This document shows, piece after piece, positions 29,083 through 37,804 of a stretch of DNA of 64,000 nucleotides. Both the position numbers and the translations under genes were made by a program. The stretch spans positions 186,001 to 250,000 of the forward strand of contig NZ_JNWO01000010.1 of the NCBI RefSeq assembly GCF_000716435.1, written 5' to 3'. Within the stretch, counting starts at the first letter, position 1; every line of letters starts with the position of its first letter. The DNA is from Streptomyces xylophagus (GTDB taxonomy: Bacteria > Actinomycetota > Actinomycetes > Streptomycetales > Streptomycetaceae). The notes beneath the pieces were generated by a model. The model was not told the DNA's origin, made no database searches, and saw only the letters and a list, made by a program, of their open reading frames with translations.

Positions 29083-31463
29083 GCGGGCGGGCACGACTGG
29101 CGATCTGGGCCTGGGCCGCCACCCTGATGGCCTCCTGCGCCCTGATCCCTCTGGTCTCCCCGGCGATCTGGATCTTCCAGGCCGCCTTCCTGCTGGCGAT
29201 CCAGACCGGGGTGGGCGCGGCGACCCGGCGGGTCCCGCTGGCCCGGCCGCTGACCGTCGCCGCGCAGGCCCTGGTCACGCTGCTGATGCTGACCCTGGTC
29301 TTCGCCCGCGAGCAGGCCCTCGGCGGGATCGTCCCCGGCCCCCAGGCCTTCCAGCACTTCGCCGACCTGCTGCAACAGGGCTCCGACGACGTCTCCCGGT
29401 ACGCGATCCCGGCACCGCTGCACGACGGCATCCGGCTGATGATCATCGGCGGTGTCCTGATCATCGGCCTCGCGGTGGACACGCTCGCGGTCACCTTCCG
29501 CAGCGCGGCCCCGGCCGGTCTGCCGCTGCTCGCGCTGTACTCGGTGGCCGCCGGACTCTCCGACAGCAGTGCCGACTGGCTGTGGTTCCTGCTCGCGGCG
29601 GCGGGCTATCTGATGCTGCTGCTGTCCGAGGGCCGGGACCGGCTCGCCCAGTGGGGCCGGGTCTTCGGCGGGGCGCCACGCACCACACCGGGATCGGAGT
29701 CCTCGGGCCCGCTGGCCCCGGTCCGCACCGGGCGGCGGATCGGCGCGGTCGCCATGGCCGTCGCCCTGCTGCCGCTGCCGACGATCTCGGGCGGCCTGTT
29801 GGACGCCGCCGGGACCGGCGTGGGCTCGGGCACCGGGAGCGGCGGCACGATCTCCGCGGTGAACCCGCTGGTCTCGCTGCGCGACAGCCTGAACGTGGAC
29901 GAGAACCGCCAGGTCCTGTCCCTGAACACCAACACGAACGACATCTCGGACATGTATCTGCGGATCGTGTCCCTGGACGACTTCGACGGCACCACCTGGA
30001 AGCCGTCCCAGCGGCACATCGAAGGTGTGCCGAGCACGTTCCCCACCCCGACCGGCCTCGGCGCCGACATCAAGCGTTCGGAGATCAAGACCCGGATCTC
30101 GGCCGCCGACTGGTACGCCCAGGACTGGCTGCCGATGCCGTACCCGCCCAGCGGCGTGAGCATCGACGGCAGTTGGCGCTACGAGCCCGTCGGCATGACC
30201 GTCGTGGGCGATCACGGGCAGAACACCCGCGGGGTGACGTACGAGGTCAAGAGCCTCGATGTGCAGCCGACCGCGGAGCAGTTGGCCACGGCACCGGAGC
30301 CGTCCAAGGCCCTGACGAGCCAGTACACGAAGGTGCCGAGTTCACTGCCCGCGGTGGTGGCCGACACCGCCCGCAAGGTCACCGCGGGCTCGACCAGTCA
30401 CTACGAGCAGGCGGTCAAGCTCCAGGACTACTTCGCGGTGACCGGCGGCTTCCAGTACGACACCCAGGTGGACGTCGGCACCGGCCGCAACGCGATCGCC
30501 AAGTTCCTGAAGGAGAAGCAGGGCTTCTGCGTCCACTTCTCCTTCGCGATGGCGGCGATGGCCCGCACCCTGGGCATTCCGGCCCGGGTCGCGGTGGGCT
30601 TCGCGCCCGGCACCCCGGAGGCGAACGGCACGGTGTCGGTGGGCCTGAAGGACGCCCACGCCTGGCCCGAGCTGTACTTCGAGGGCATCGGCTGGACCCG
30701 CTTCGAGCCGACCCCCAACCGCGGCTCGGTCCCGTCGTACACCCAGTCGACGACTCCCGGCAGCGACATCCCGGACCCGGCCCGCCCCTCGACCTCGACG
30801 AGCACCGCGCCCTCCGCGGCCCCCTCGGCGAGCGAGAGCTGCACCGCGCAGCTGCGGAAGCTGGACGCCTGCGCGAGCGTGGCCCCGGCGATCGCGGCGG
30901 GCGGCGGTGGCCCGACCTTCTGGCAGATTCTGGAGCTGGCGGCGCTGTCGCTGGGCGGACTCCTGCTGCTGTCGCTCCCGTTCGCGCCGATGCTGTGGCG
31001 GACCCGGATGCGATCCGTACGGCTGGGAGCACACGGCCGTACGGAGGCGGAGGCCGCGGTCCACACGCTGGCGGTGTGGGAGGAACTGACCGATACGGCC
31101 TGGGACTTCGGGATCTCGCCGGACGAGTCGCTGACCCCGCGCAAGGCGAGCGCCCGGATCGTGCGACTCGGGCAGCTCGACCCGGACGCGGCCGCTTCGG
31201 TGCACCGGGTGGCGGACGCCGTGGAGCAGGTTCTCTACGCGCCCCGGCCGCAGCTGACGGCAGGGCTCGCGAAGGACGTCCGGCGGGTGATCGTCGGGTT
31301 CCAGGACACGGCCGGCCGTGGCGCGCGGCTGCGCGCACTGGTCCTCCCGCGCTCGACCGTCCGGGTGGTGTGGGCGCTGTCGGCCTGGTGGGCGTCCGTG
31401 CCGACGCGGGCCGCGGCACTGTGGCCGACCACCCTGCGCAAGCCGTCCGGCCAGCAGGGCTGA
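29079..31463 (+). CDS. Transglutaminase-like membrane protein (TgpA / DUF3488-DUF4129 type)
   Basis: A 794-residue membrane protein. The N-terminal ~260 residues hold about six helices (DUF3488-type), followed by an extracytoplasmic region and the transglutaminase core. The catalytic Cys484 is in KQGFCVHFSFAMAAMARTLG and His527 in GLKDAHAWPELYFEG. A Ser/Thr/Pro-rich linker, one more helix (about 615-640) and a cytoplasmic C-terminal DUF4129-like tail follow. The family is linked to envelope protein crosslinking or proteolysis. It starts at the ATG overlapping the DUF58 stop and is the third gene of the moxR triad. Confidence 0.92.
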   Translation: MSGRARLAIWAWAATLMASCALIPLVSPAIWIFQAAFLLAIQTGVGAATRRVPLARPLTVAAQALVTLLMLTLVFAREQALGGIVPGPQAFQHFADLLQQGSDDVSRYAIPAPLHDGIRLMIIGGVLIIGLAVDTLAVTFRSAAPAGLPLLALYSVAAGLSDSSADWLWFLLAAAGYLMLLLSEGRDRLAQWGRVFGGAPRTTPGSESSGPLAPVRTGRRIGAVAMAVALLPLPTISGGLLDAAGTGVGSGTGSGGTISAVNPLVSLRDSLNVDENRQVLSLNTNTNDISDMYLRIVSLDDFDGTTWKPSQRHIEGVPSTFPTPTGLGADIKRSEIKTRISAADWYAQDWLPMPYPPSGVSIDGSWRYEPVGMTVVGDHGQNTRGVTYEVKSLDVQPTAEQLATAPEPSKALTSQYTKVPSSLPAVVADTARKVTAGSTSHYEQAVKLQDYFAVTGGFQYDTQVDVGTGRNAIAKFLKEKQGFCVHFSFAMAAMARTLGIPARVAVGFAPGTPEANGTVSVGLKDAHAWPELYFEGIGWTRFEPTPNRGSVPSYTQSTTPGSDIPDPARPSTSTSTAPSAAPSASESCTAQLRKLDACASVAPAIAAGGGGPTFWQILELAALSLGGLLLLSLPFAPMLWRTRMRSVRLGAHGRTEAEAAVHTLAVWEELTDTAWDFGISPDESLTPRKASARIVRLGQLDPDAAASVHRVADAVEQVLYAPRPQLTAGLAKDVRRVIVGFQDTAGRGARLRALVLPRSTVRVVWALSAWWASVPTRAAALWPTTLRKPSGQQG

Positions 31464-31495
31464 GGGACACGGCGGGAAAGCAGCAGGGCATACGG

Positions 31496-31530
31496 GAGGG
31501 GGTGACCACCGGTTCGGTGGTCACCCCCTC
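31496..31530. terminator. Perfect 16-bp hairpin after the moxR operon
   Basis: GAGGGGGTGACCACCG and CGGTGGTCACCCCCTC pair without mismatch around a 3-nt loop (GTT). It lies 33 nt past the transglutaminase stop and 46 nt past the convergent DUF3040 stop, so it can serve both. There is no U-tract, as is common in Streptomyces terminators. Confidence 0.75.
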
Positions 31531-31575
31531 GCTCGTGTCCTGAGGAGCGCCTCGCGTCTGAGGGGCCGGGTGCGG

Positions 31576-31971
31576 CTACTGGCCCTGTTGCTCGTCGCGG
31601 CGGCGCTGCCAGCGCTGCTCGATCCGATCCATCACCGAGCGGCGCTGCCGTCCCTGACTGCGGGCGTGCGGAGCGCCTGCGGCGGGCTGTTCGCCAGGCT
31701 TGGGAGCCTTGCGCCAGCCGGTCACGGCGAGTACCGCACAGCCCAGCATGACGAGGAATCCCACCACGCTGACCCAAATCTGCTGTGCGACCATTCCTGC
31801 CATGAGGAGCGCAATACCTACGAGGAAGCCGGCCACCGCCTGGTAGACCCGTCGCCGGGTGTACGTGCGCAGCCCGCTTCCCTCAAGCGCTGTCGCGAAC
31901 TTGGGATCTTCGGCGTACAGCGCTCGCTCCATCTGCTCGAGCATTCGCTGCTCGTGCTCCGAGAGCGGCAC
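31576..31971 (-). CDS. DUF3040 domain-containing membrane protein
   Basis: A 131-residue actinobacterial protein beginning MPLSEHEQRMLEQMERALYAEDPKFA, the DUF3040 signature. Two transmembrane helices (about residues 43-62 and 66-85) and a basic, Gln/Arg-rich cytoplasmic tail ending RIEQRWQRRRDEQQGQ follow. No function is established for the family. It is convergent with the moxR operon. From its start to the methyltransferase stop are 277 nt in which I see no gene. Confidence 0.85.
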   Translation of the reverse strand: MPLSEHEQRMLEQMERALYAEDPKFATALEGSGLRTYTRRRVYQAVAGFLVGIALLMAGMVAQQIWVSVVGFLVMLGCAVLAVTGWRKAPKPGEQPAAGAPHARSQGRQRRSVMDRIEQRWQRRRDEQQGQ

Positions 31972-32248
31972 GGAGTCCTCCTCATCGTGCAGTCGCCGGG
32001 GCGACCCGGGGGGTCCCTTCAGGATAGGCAGGGAATCGCCCCCGTGAAACCCGCCCCTCTACGCCAATTGACCAACCGGAATCCGCCATGGCCGTTCCGG
32101 CTCGCTGAAGCTTCCATTCCCCAGCAGCCGTCCCGTCATGCCGGGCGGTCTCCCTCGATCATACGGCGCCGGGCCCGCGATCGGGGGGCCTGTGGCGTAC
32201 TCCATGTGCGGCCGAGCCCCTGATCAGGGGTCCGGCACGGGAGGCCAC

Positions 32249-33019
32249 TCACGCCTCGCCGGCCCCCCGCGTCTCGCCGAGCACATGAAGCTGCGTGGCC
32301 ACGGAGTGGAACGCCGACAGCTCGGCCACCGCGGCCTCCAGCTTGAGCAGCGCGTCCAGGGCGCCGGGCTCGGTGTCCACGAGCACACCGGGCACCAGAT
32401 CGGCGAAGACCCGCACACCGTGCACGGCGCCGACGTCGAGGCCCGCGCCCTCGACGAACGCGGCGAGCTGCTCGGCGGTGAAACGGTGCGGTACGGGGTC
32501 GCCCTCGCCCCAGCGGCCGTTCGGGTCGTCGAGGGCCTGCTTGGCCTCCTTGAAGTGACCGGCCAGGGCGCGCGCGAGGACGGCACCGCCGAGCCCGGCG
32601 GCGAGCAGGCTCAGGACGCCCTCTGGGCGCAGCGCGGCCACCACGGTGCGGACGCCCTCGGCGGGGTCGTCCACGTACTCCAGGACGCCGTGGCACAGCA
32701 CCGCGTCGTAGCCGCCGCGCTCGACCACGTCGAAGAGGCCGTGGGCGTCGCCCTGGACGCCCTGCACGCGGTCGGCGACACCGGCCTCGGCGGCGCGGCG
32801 CTCCAGCGCGAACAGCGCGTTCGGGCTGGGGTCGACGACGGTGACGCGGTGACCGAGGCGGGCGACGGGCACCGCGAAGTTGCCGCTGCCGCCTCCGGTG
32901 TCCAGGACGTCCAGCGCGTCCCGCCCCGTGGCCTTGACCCGGCGGTCGAGGGCGTCCTGAAGGACGTCCCAGACCACGGCGGTACGGAGGGAGGCGCGGG
33001 GGCGGCTCGGGTCCGACAC
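32249..33019 (-). CDS. Class I SAM-dependent methyltransferase
   Basis: Rossmann-fold methyltransferase of 256 residues. Motif I VLDTGGGSGNFAVPVARLG (about residues 40-58) and motif II VTVVDPSPNALFALERR are clear, followed by the VQGDAHGLF acidic-loop region and VLCHGVLEYVDD. Overall layout is closest to SmtA/CmoM-like tRNA-uridine modifying or small-molecule methyltransferases, but the substrate cannot be assigned. I chose the GTG at 33019 (VSDPSRPRASL), which has GAGGAG upstream; 22 further codons are open. Confidence 0.82.
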   Translation of the reverse strand: MSDPSRPRASLRTAVVWDVLQDALDRRVKATGRDALDVLDTGGGSGNFAVPVARLGHRVTVVDPSPNALFALERRAAEAGVADRVQGVQGDAHGLFDVVERGGYDAVLCHGVLEYVDDPAEGVRTVVAALRPEGVLSLLAAGLGGAVLARALAGHFKEAKQALDDPNGRWGEGDPVPHRFTAEQLAAFVEGAGLDVGAVHGVRVFADLVPGVLVDTEPGALDALLKLEAAVAELSAFHSVATQLHVLGETRGAGEA

Positions 33020-33276
33020 GGCAGTTGACTCCTCGGCGCGGCACCGCCTGTGCACGGCGGAGCGAACGGGCTGCCTCCTCCGCACCGGAAGGGGTGGAGG
33101 GAAGGCTTCAGGCGCCCTCCACCCTATTGCCTCCGGTGCCGTAGCTGGTCATGTGTCTCGCGGGGCGACACTCCGCCTGAGCTCTCCTCGGGTAGAGCAG
33201 TAATGGACCTGCGGGCCGGTGGGGGCTGGTCGCGCCGTTCCCCGCGCCCCTTGGGGGCGCTTCGCCCAGGCGCCGC

Positions 33277-33816
33277 TCATCCCGCTCGGTCCCCCGGTCG
33301 TTCCGGGTCCTGGCGTGGTTGGGGCAGGACCGGCTGGAGGACTAGCATCCGCTCGACCAGGCGCAGGAACATCGCCACGTCGCGTATGAGGTCGTCGGCG
33401 TCCCGGCGGGTCGCCGCGCCCTGGATGCCCGCCTCGGCCCGCGCGCGGCGCCGGGCGCCGGAGGCGAACAGGGCGCTCCACTCGGTGAGTTCGGGCGCGA
33501 TCTCGGGGAGCACCTCCCAGGCGCTGCGGATACGGCCCCGGCGCCGGTTGGTGGGCTCCGGCTGGACCCGCGCGGCGAGTACCGCGGCGGCGGTGCGCAG
33601 GGCGGCCAGGTGGGCCGTCGCATAACGCTCGTTCGACGTTTCGAGGACGGCTGCCTCGTCCAGTCCTGCGCGGGCCTGGGCGAGGAGGTCGAGGGCGGCG
33701 GGCGGGGCCGTGGCCCGGCGGAGCACGGGGTGCACATCGCTCGCCGGGCCGGTCAGTGAGGGGGCAGGGCCGGCGGCGCGGCGCCGACGGGCGGCGGCTG
33801 CGGACGGGTGGGCCAT
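33277..33816 (-). CDS. SAV_6107 family HEPN domain protein
   Basis: A 179-residue all-helical protein of the actinobacterial SAV_6107 HEPN family. After a basic, Ala/Arg-rich N-terminus, it shows ALDLLAQARAGLDEAAVLETSNERYATAHLAALRTAAAVLA over about 40 residues. The start ATG at 33816 has AGGAGG 7 nt upstream. HEPN folds often act as RNases or nucleotide-binding helical bundles, but I do not see a convincing RxxxxH catalytic motif, so an enzymatic role is doubtful. It is divergent from the ABC/Pip operon. Confidence 0.78.
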   Translation of the reverse strand: MAHPSAAAARRRRAAGPAPSLTGPASDVHPVLRRATAPPAALDLLAQARAGLDEAAVLETSNERYATAHLAALRTAAAVLAARVQPEPTNRRRGRIRSAWEVLPEIAPELTEWSALFASGARRRARAEAGIQGAATRRDADDLIRDVAMFLRLVERMLVLQPVLPQPRQDPERPGDRAG

Positions 33817-33919
33817 GACGAACCTCCTGTCGTCGTGTGACGGCACGCCCAGTCAGGTAGTGCCGTATGTGCCCATCGTGAGGTATGGCACTGACAATCC
33901 GTTCTGACCTGCGCTTTTG

Positions 33920-33931
33920 CTTCGATCGAAG
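33920..33931. promoter_or_regulatory. Perfect 12-bp palindrome CTTCGATCGAAG
   Basis: Located in the 181-nt divergent gap between the HEPN gene and the ABC/Pip operon, 18 nt left of the ACTGAC dyad. Candidate operator for either side. Confidence 0.3.
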
Positions 33932-33949
33932 GTTCGCGTTAGTTTTTGC

Positions 33950-33963
33950 ACTGACCAGTCAGT
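33950..33963. promoter_or_regulatory. ACTGAC-CA-GTCAGT dyad, candidate TetR operator
   Basis: Six-base inverted arms with a 2-nt centre, 35 nt before the ABC ATPase start, in a relatively AT-rich promoter stretch. Dyads of this type are typical operators of TetR regulators that control YhgE/Pip exporters. A TetR gene closes this same operon, so autoregulation is the simplest reading. Confidence 0.5.
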
Positions 33964-33997
33964 TCAAAGAAATTCCGGCAGCAGGGGATGAGGAACC

Positions 33998-34690
33998 GTG
34001 GGTGGGGTCGGTGTCACGGCCGAGGACTTCGGGCTGAAAGGGCCGCGCGGGTGGGCGTACCGGGGGATCTCCCTGGACGCCGGGCCCGGCGCGCTGATCG
34101 CCGTCGAAGGGCCGTCCGGGTCCGGGCGGACGAGCCTGCTGCTCGCGCTCGCCGGGCGGATGAAGGCGTCCGAAGGGACCGCCTCCGTGGGCGAGTTCAC
34201 GTTGCCGAAGCAGTCGGCGGCCGTACGCCGGGTCAGTGCGGTGGCCAATGTCGCCGGGGTCACCGACCTCGATCCCGCGCTGACCGTCGGCGAGCATCTG
34301 CGCGAACGGGCGCTGCTGCAACGGCGGTTCGGGGATTCCGTACGCGGGTTGCTGCGGCCTCGGTCAGAGCGTGCGGTCGAGGCGGGGCTGCGGATCGAGC
34401 GGGCGCTGACCGCCGCCGGTCTCGACCGCGAGGCGCTCCCCAAGGGGTCCCGGACCGCCGTACGGGATCTGGAACGGCCGCAGGAGTTGCGGCTGTCCAT
34501 CGCGCTGGCGCTCGTCGGGCGGCCGGCACTGCTCGGCGTGGACGACGTCGATCTCAAGCTCTCGGATGCCGAACGGGCCGAGATCTGGGACCTGTTGAGG
34601 TCCCTCGCAGATTCCGGAACGACAGTCGTGGCAGTGTCCACCGAGGGGACGGAGAAGGCCGATGCACGCGCCACGACTGGCCGCGCTTGA
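33998..34690 (+). CDS. Degenerate ABC-transporter-like ATP-binding protein
   Basis: A 230-residue ABC ATPase-like protein partnered with the YhgE/Pip gene. The P-loop is GPSGSGRTS (residues 38-46), with Arg in place of the canonical Lys. The LSGGQ signature is replaced by RDLERPQELRL, and Walker B reads ALLGVDDVDL with Asp-Asp instead of Asp-Glu. Nucleotide turnover may therefore be weak or lost. The GTG follows GAGGAA, and the gene overlaps the Pip gene by 29 nt, so the two are almost certainly made together. Inference: a regulatory or vestigial energy subunit. Confidence 0.75.
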   Translation: MGGVGVTAEDFGLKGPRGWAYRGISLDAGPGALIAVEGPSGSGRTSLLLALAGRMKASEGTASVGEFTLPKQSAAVRRVSAVANVAGVTDLDPALTVGEHLRERALLQRRFGDSVRGLLRPRSERAVEAGLRIERALTAAGLDREALPKGSRTAVRDLERPQELRLSIALALVGRPALLGVDDVDLKLSDAERAEIWDLLRSLADSGTTVVAVSTEGTEKADARATTGRA

Positions 34691-36746
34691 GCTGAAGCGC
34701 TTCGGCAGGGGGAAGCTGCCGCGCGCCGCGCTCGTCGCCCTCCTGCTGCTGCCGCTGCTGTACGGCGCCCTGTACCTGTGGTCCTTCTGGGACCCGTACG
34801 GCCGCCTGGACCGCATCCCGGTGGCGCTCGTCAACGACGACAAGGGGGCGACCGCCGACGGGAAGAAGCTCACCGCGGGCGACAGCATCACCGAGGGGCT
34901 GCGCGAGAGCAGGACGTTCGACTGGCACGAGGTGAGTGCGGCCGAGGCCGACAAGGGCGTCGAGGACGGGACGTACTACCTGTCGCTGACCATGCCGGCC
35001 GACTTCAGCGCGCGGATCGCCTCCAGTGCGGGCGACTCCCCGGAGACGGGCGCGCTCCAGGTGCGCACGAACGACGCGAACAACTACATCGTCGGGCAGA
35101 TCTCCCGGACGGTGTTCAGCGAGGTGCGGACGGCCGCGTCCACCAAGGCCTCGCGGACCTTCCTGGACCGGATCTTCGTCTCGTTCTCCGACATCCACGG
35201 CGAGACCGTGAAGGCCGCGAACGGCGCCGACAAGCTCAAGAGTGGCATCGGCACGGCCGAGGAGGGTTCCAAGGACCTCGCCGACGGCCTGAAGGACGCC
35301 AAGAAGGGCAGCGGCAAGCTGTCCACGGGCCTGAAGAAGCTCGACACGGGCGCGGGCGACCTGGCGGACGGCTCGAAACAGGTCGCGGCGGGGACGCAGA
35401 CCCTCGCCGACAAGGTCAACGGGGTCGCCGACAAGGTGGGGCCCTTCCTGAAGGACAACGAGAAGACCATCGGGGACACGGCTCAGTTGGTCGCCGACTC
35501 GGCCAGGACGATCCGCGCCAACCTGGGCACCCTGGTGAAGACGGCTCCGGTCGCCGCCAAGGGCGCGCACGCGGCCTCGGACACCCTGGACGAGGTCTAC
35601 AAGGCGCGCTGCGAAAGCGTCGTCCTGAAGGATGATGCATGTCCCGACCTGAAGAAGGCAGCTCAGGCCGCCGCGGACGTCGCGAAGGTCGCCGACGACG
35701 TGAACAGCCTGGTCGCTGATCAGAACGGCGACCTGAAGAAGCTCGACGCGAACCTCGGCACGCTCCAGACGCAGGCCCAGGCGCTCGCCGACCGCGCCCC
35801 GCGCCTCTCCGAGGACCTCGACGACGCGGTGGCCAGGATCAACAAGCTGAACGCCGGTGCCGGGAAGGTCGCCGCGGGCGCCAAAACCCTGCACACCGGG
35901 CTCGGCACGGCCAGTACCGGCGCCGCCGACCTGGACACCGGCGTCGGCAAGCTCAAGACGGGCGCCGTGGACCTGAACGGCGGCCTGTACAAGCTCGTCG
36001 ACGGCTCCGGGAAGCTCGCCGGCGGTCTGCACGACGGCGCGGCGCAGATCCCGGACTACGACAAGCAGGACCGCGACCAGCGCACCGGAGTCATGGCCGA
36101 CCCGGTCCAACTGGCTTCCCAGGACCTGCACAAGGCGCCCAACTACGGCACCGGATTCGCCCCGTACTTCATCCCGCTGTCCCTGTGGGTGGGCGCGATG
36201 GTGGCCTACATGCTGATCGCGCCCATGAACCGGCGCGCGCTCGCCGCCGGTGCCTCGGCCTGGCGGATCGCGCTCGCGGGCTGGCTGCCGGTGGTCGCGG
36301 TCGGGGTGCTCCAGACGGTGGCCCTGATGGCCGTACTGCACTGGGCTATCGGCCTGGAGATGACACACGCGGCCGGCACGATCGGGTTCCTGTTCCTGGT
36401 GACGGCGTGCTTCGCGGCCCTCGTCCAGTGGCTGAACGCACGCTTCGGGGCGGCGGGCCGGATCCTCGTACTCGCCCTGCTGATGCTCCAGTTGACGTCG
36501 GCGGGCGGCACCTACCCCGTGCAGACCAGCCCAGGCTTCTTCAACGCGATCCACCCCTTCCTGCCGATGAGCTACATCGTCGAGGCGCTGCGGAGGCTCA
36601 TCACGGGCGGCGGACTGGAACCCGTGTGGCACGCGTGCGTGGTGCTCGTCGCCTTCACCGCGGGCGCCCTCGCGCTGACCGCGCTGTCCGCGCGCCGCCG
36701 CCAGGTGTGGACCCTGGACCGGCTGCACCCGGAGCTGAGCCTGTGA
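34662..36746 (+). CDS. YhgE/Pip family membrane exporter-like protein
   Basis: A 694-residue protein with the YhgE/Pip architecture. One N-terminal transmembrane helix (about 22-44) precedes the VALVNDDKGATADGKKL motif and a long extracytoplasmic coiled region with repeated Asp/Gly/Lys heptad-like units (LADGLKDAKKGSGKLSTGL). A block of about five C-terminal helices (residues ~505-680) resembles ABC-2 permeases. Relatives include phage-infection protein and type VII-associated EsaA-like proteins. With the preceding ATPase-like gene and the following TetR it forms a regulated export operon. Confidence 0.88.
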   Translation: MHAPRLAALELKRFGRGKLPRAALVALLLLPLLYGALYLWSFWDPYGRLDRIPVALVNDDKGATADGKKLTAGDSITEGLRESRTFDWHEVSAAEADKGVEDGTYYLSLTMPADFSARIASSAGDSPETGALQVRTNDANNYIVGQISRTVFSEVRTAASTKASRTFLDRIFVSFSDIHGETVKAANGADKLKSGIGTAEEGSKDLADGLKDAKKGSGKLSTGLKKLDTGAGDLADGSKQVAAGTQTLADKVNGVADKVGPFLKDNEKTIGDTAQLVADSARTIRANLGTLVKTAPVAAKGAHAASDTLDEVYKARCESVVLKDDACPDLKKAAQAAADVAKVADDVNSLVADQNGDLKKLDANLGTLQTQAQALADRAPRLSEDLDDAVARINKLNAGAGKVAAGAKTLHTGLGTASTGAADLDTGVGKLKTGAVDLNGGLYKLVDGSGKLAGGLHDGAAQIPDYDKQDRDQRTGVMADPVQLASQDLHKAPNYGTGFAPYFIPLSLWVGAMVAYMLIAPMNRRALAAGASAWRIALAGWLPVVAVGVLQTVALMAVLHWAIGLEMTHAAGTIGFLFLVTACFAALVQWLNARFGAAGRILVLALLMLQLTSAGGTYPVQTSPGFFNAIHPFLPMSYIVEALRRLITGGGLEPVWHACVVLVAFTAGALALTALSARRRQVWTLDRLHPELSL

Positions 36747-36808
36747 CCTCCCTGGGGACCTCGACACCCGTGCCCGCGACGGGGACCGGGCCTGTGACAA
36801 TCAGGGCC

Positions 36809-37438
36809 ATGGAAAGCAGCAGCACCCCGTCGGGCGGCAGCACGCGCCGCGAGGCCACCCGGCAGAAGCTCTACGAGGCAGCCGTCACTCTCATCGCCGA
36901 ACAGGGCTTCTCGGCCACCACGGTGGACGAGATCGCCGAGCGTGCCGGGGTCGCGAAAGGCACCGTCTACTACAACTTCGCGAGCAAGTCCGTCCTCTTC
37001 GAGGAGTTGCTGCGGCACGGCGTGGGTCTCCTCACCGCCTCCCTCAGGGAGGCCGCCGAGCAGACCGAGCGGGACGGCGGCAGCAAGGTGGACGCCCTGG
37101 ACGCGATGATCCGCGCGGGCCTCGGTTTCATCGCCCGCTATCCGTCCTTCACCCAGCTGTACGTGGCCGAGCTGTACCGCACCAACCGCGCCTGGCAGTC
37201 CACGCTCATGGTGGTACGGCAGCAGGTGAACGCCGCCATCGAGGACGTGCTGCACGCGGGCGTGGCGGGCGGCGAGTTCAGCCCCGAGATCGATGTCCGG
37301 CTCACGGCGGCGGCGCTGGTCGGGATGGTCCTGGTGGCCGCCCTGGACTGGCAGTCGTTCCAGCCGGAGCGCTCCCTGGACGACGTCCACTCGGCGCTGT
37401 CCCGGCTGCTCCAGGGACGGGTGAGCGGGGGGCACTGA
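36809..37438 (+). CDS. TetR family transcriptional regulator
   Basis: A 209-residue one-component regulator. The N-terminal HTH reads TRQKLYEAAVTLIAEQGFS then TTVDEIAERAGVAKGTVYYNF, an almost consensus TetR DNA-binding domain (residues ~18-65). The C-terminal ligand domain (TetR_C-like, with YVAELYRTNRAW) is helical. It begins 62 nt after the Pip gene. A GACAAT stretch 7 nt before the ATG could be a -10 for a leaderless transcript. It is the likely repressor of the ABC/Pip operon through the dyad at 33950. Confidence 0.92.
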   Translation: MESSSTPSGGSTRREATRQKLYEAAVTLIAEQGFSATTVDEIAERAGVAKGTVYYNFASKSVLFEELLRHGVGLLTASLREAAEQTERDGGSKVDALDAMIRAGLGFIARYPSFTQLYVAELYRTNRAWQSTLMVVRQQVNAAIEDVLHAGVAGGEFSPEIDVRLTAAALVGMVLVAALDWQSFQPERSLDDVHSALSRLLQGRVSGGH

Positions 37439-37804
37439 GCGCACGCACAGAAGCGCCGGTCCGTTGTGGCCGCGTCCCCCGCGGGCCGCCTCGAACCGGC
37501 GCTTCCTCGTGCTTCCCCCGTACGTTCCCCCTGTTGGAACCCCCGTCGGTCAGTCCCCCTGGGTTCCCCCGTGCCTCGCTTCCGCCGAGAATCCGGCGGA
37601 AGGAGCGGCCAAGGGCGCGGGCCCCGTTCCGCCGCCCCGTGTCGGCGGTACCGGAGCCGCGCCCCTTTCCGTGTCTCCACTCTCTCGTTCGCGCAGGTCG
37701 CGGCCCATCCGCGCGCGTACTCATCTCACTCCCTAGGTACGGATACTCAGCCGTACGCACTCATGCCCAGGACGCCATGTTGCCGAGTGGTTACTATCGC
37801 CTCC
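37439..37804. other. Intergenic region between tetR and the DUF4126 gene
   Basis: 366 nt with no convincing gene. It contains a long inverted repeat right after tetR (37451-37504). A probable -10 hexamer TACTAT at 37792-37797 lies 7 nt before the DUF4126 GTG and suggests a leaderless transcript. The Pro/Arg-rich reading frames across it have no ribosome sites and look like GC-bias artefacts. Confidence 0.6.
37451..37504 (+). terminator. Inverted repeat after tetR, probable terminator
   Basis: AAGCGCCGGT (37451-37460) pairs exactly with ACCGGCGCTT (37495-37504). Between the arms GGCCGCG and CGGGCC can form a second, imperfect stem. It starts 13 nt after the tetR stop. Confidence 0.55.

Noticed and set aside
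34554..36800. 748-residue minus-strand open frame opposite the Pip gene
   Set aside because: Antisense to a well-supported membrane protein; Arg/Val/Gly-rich filler.
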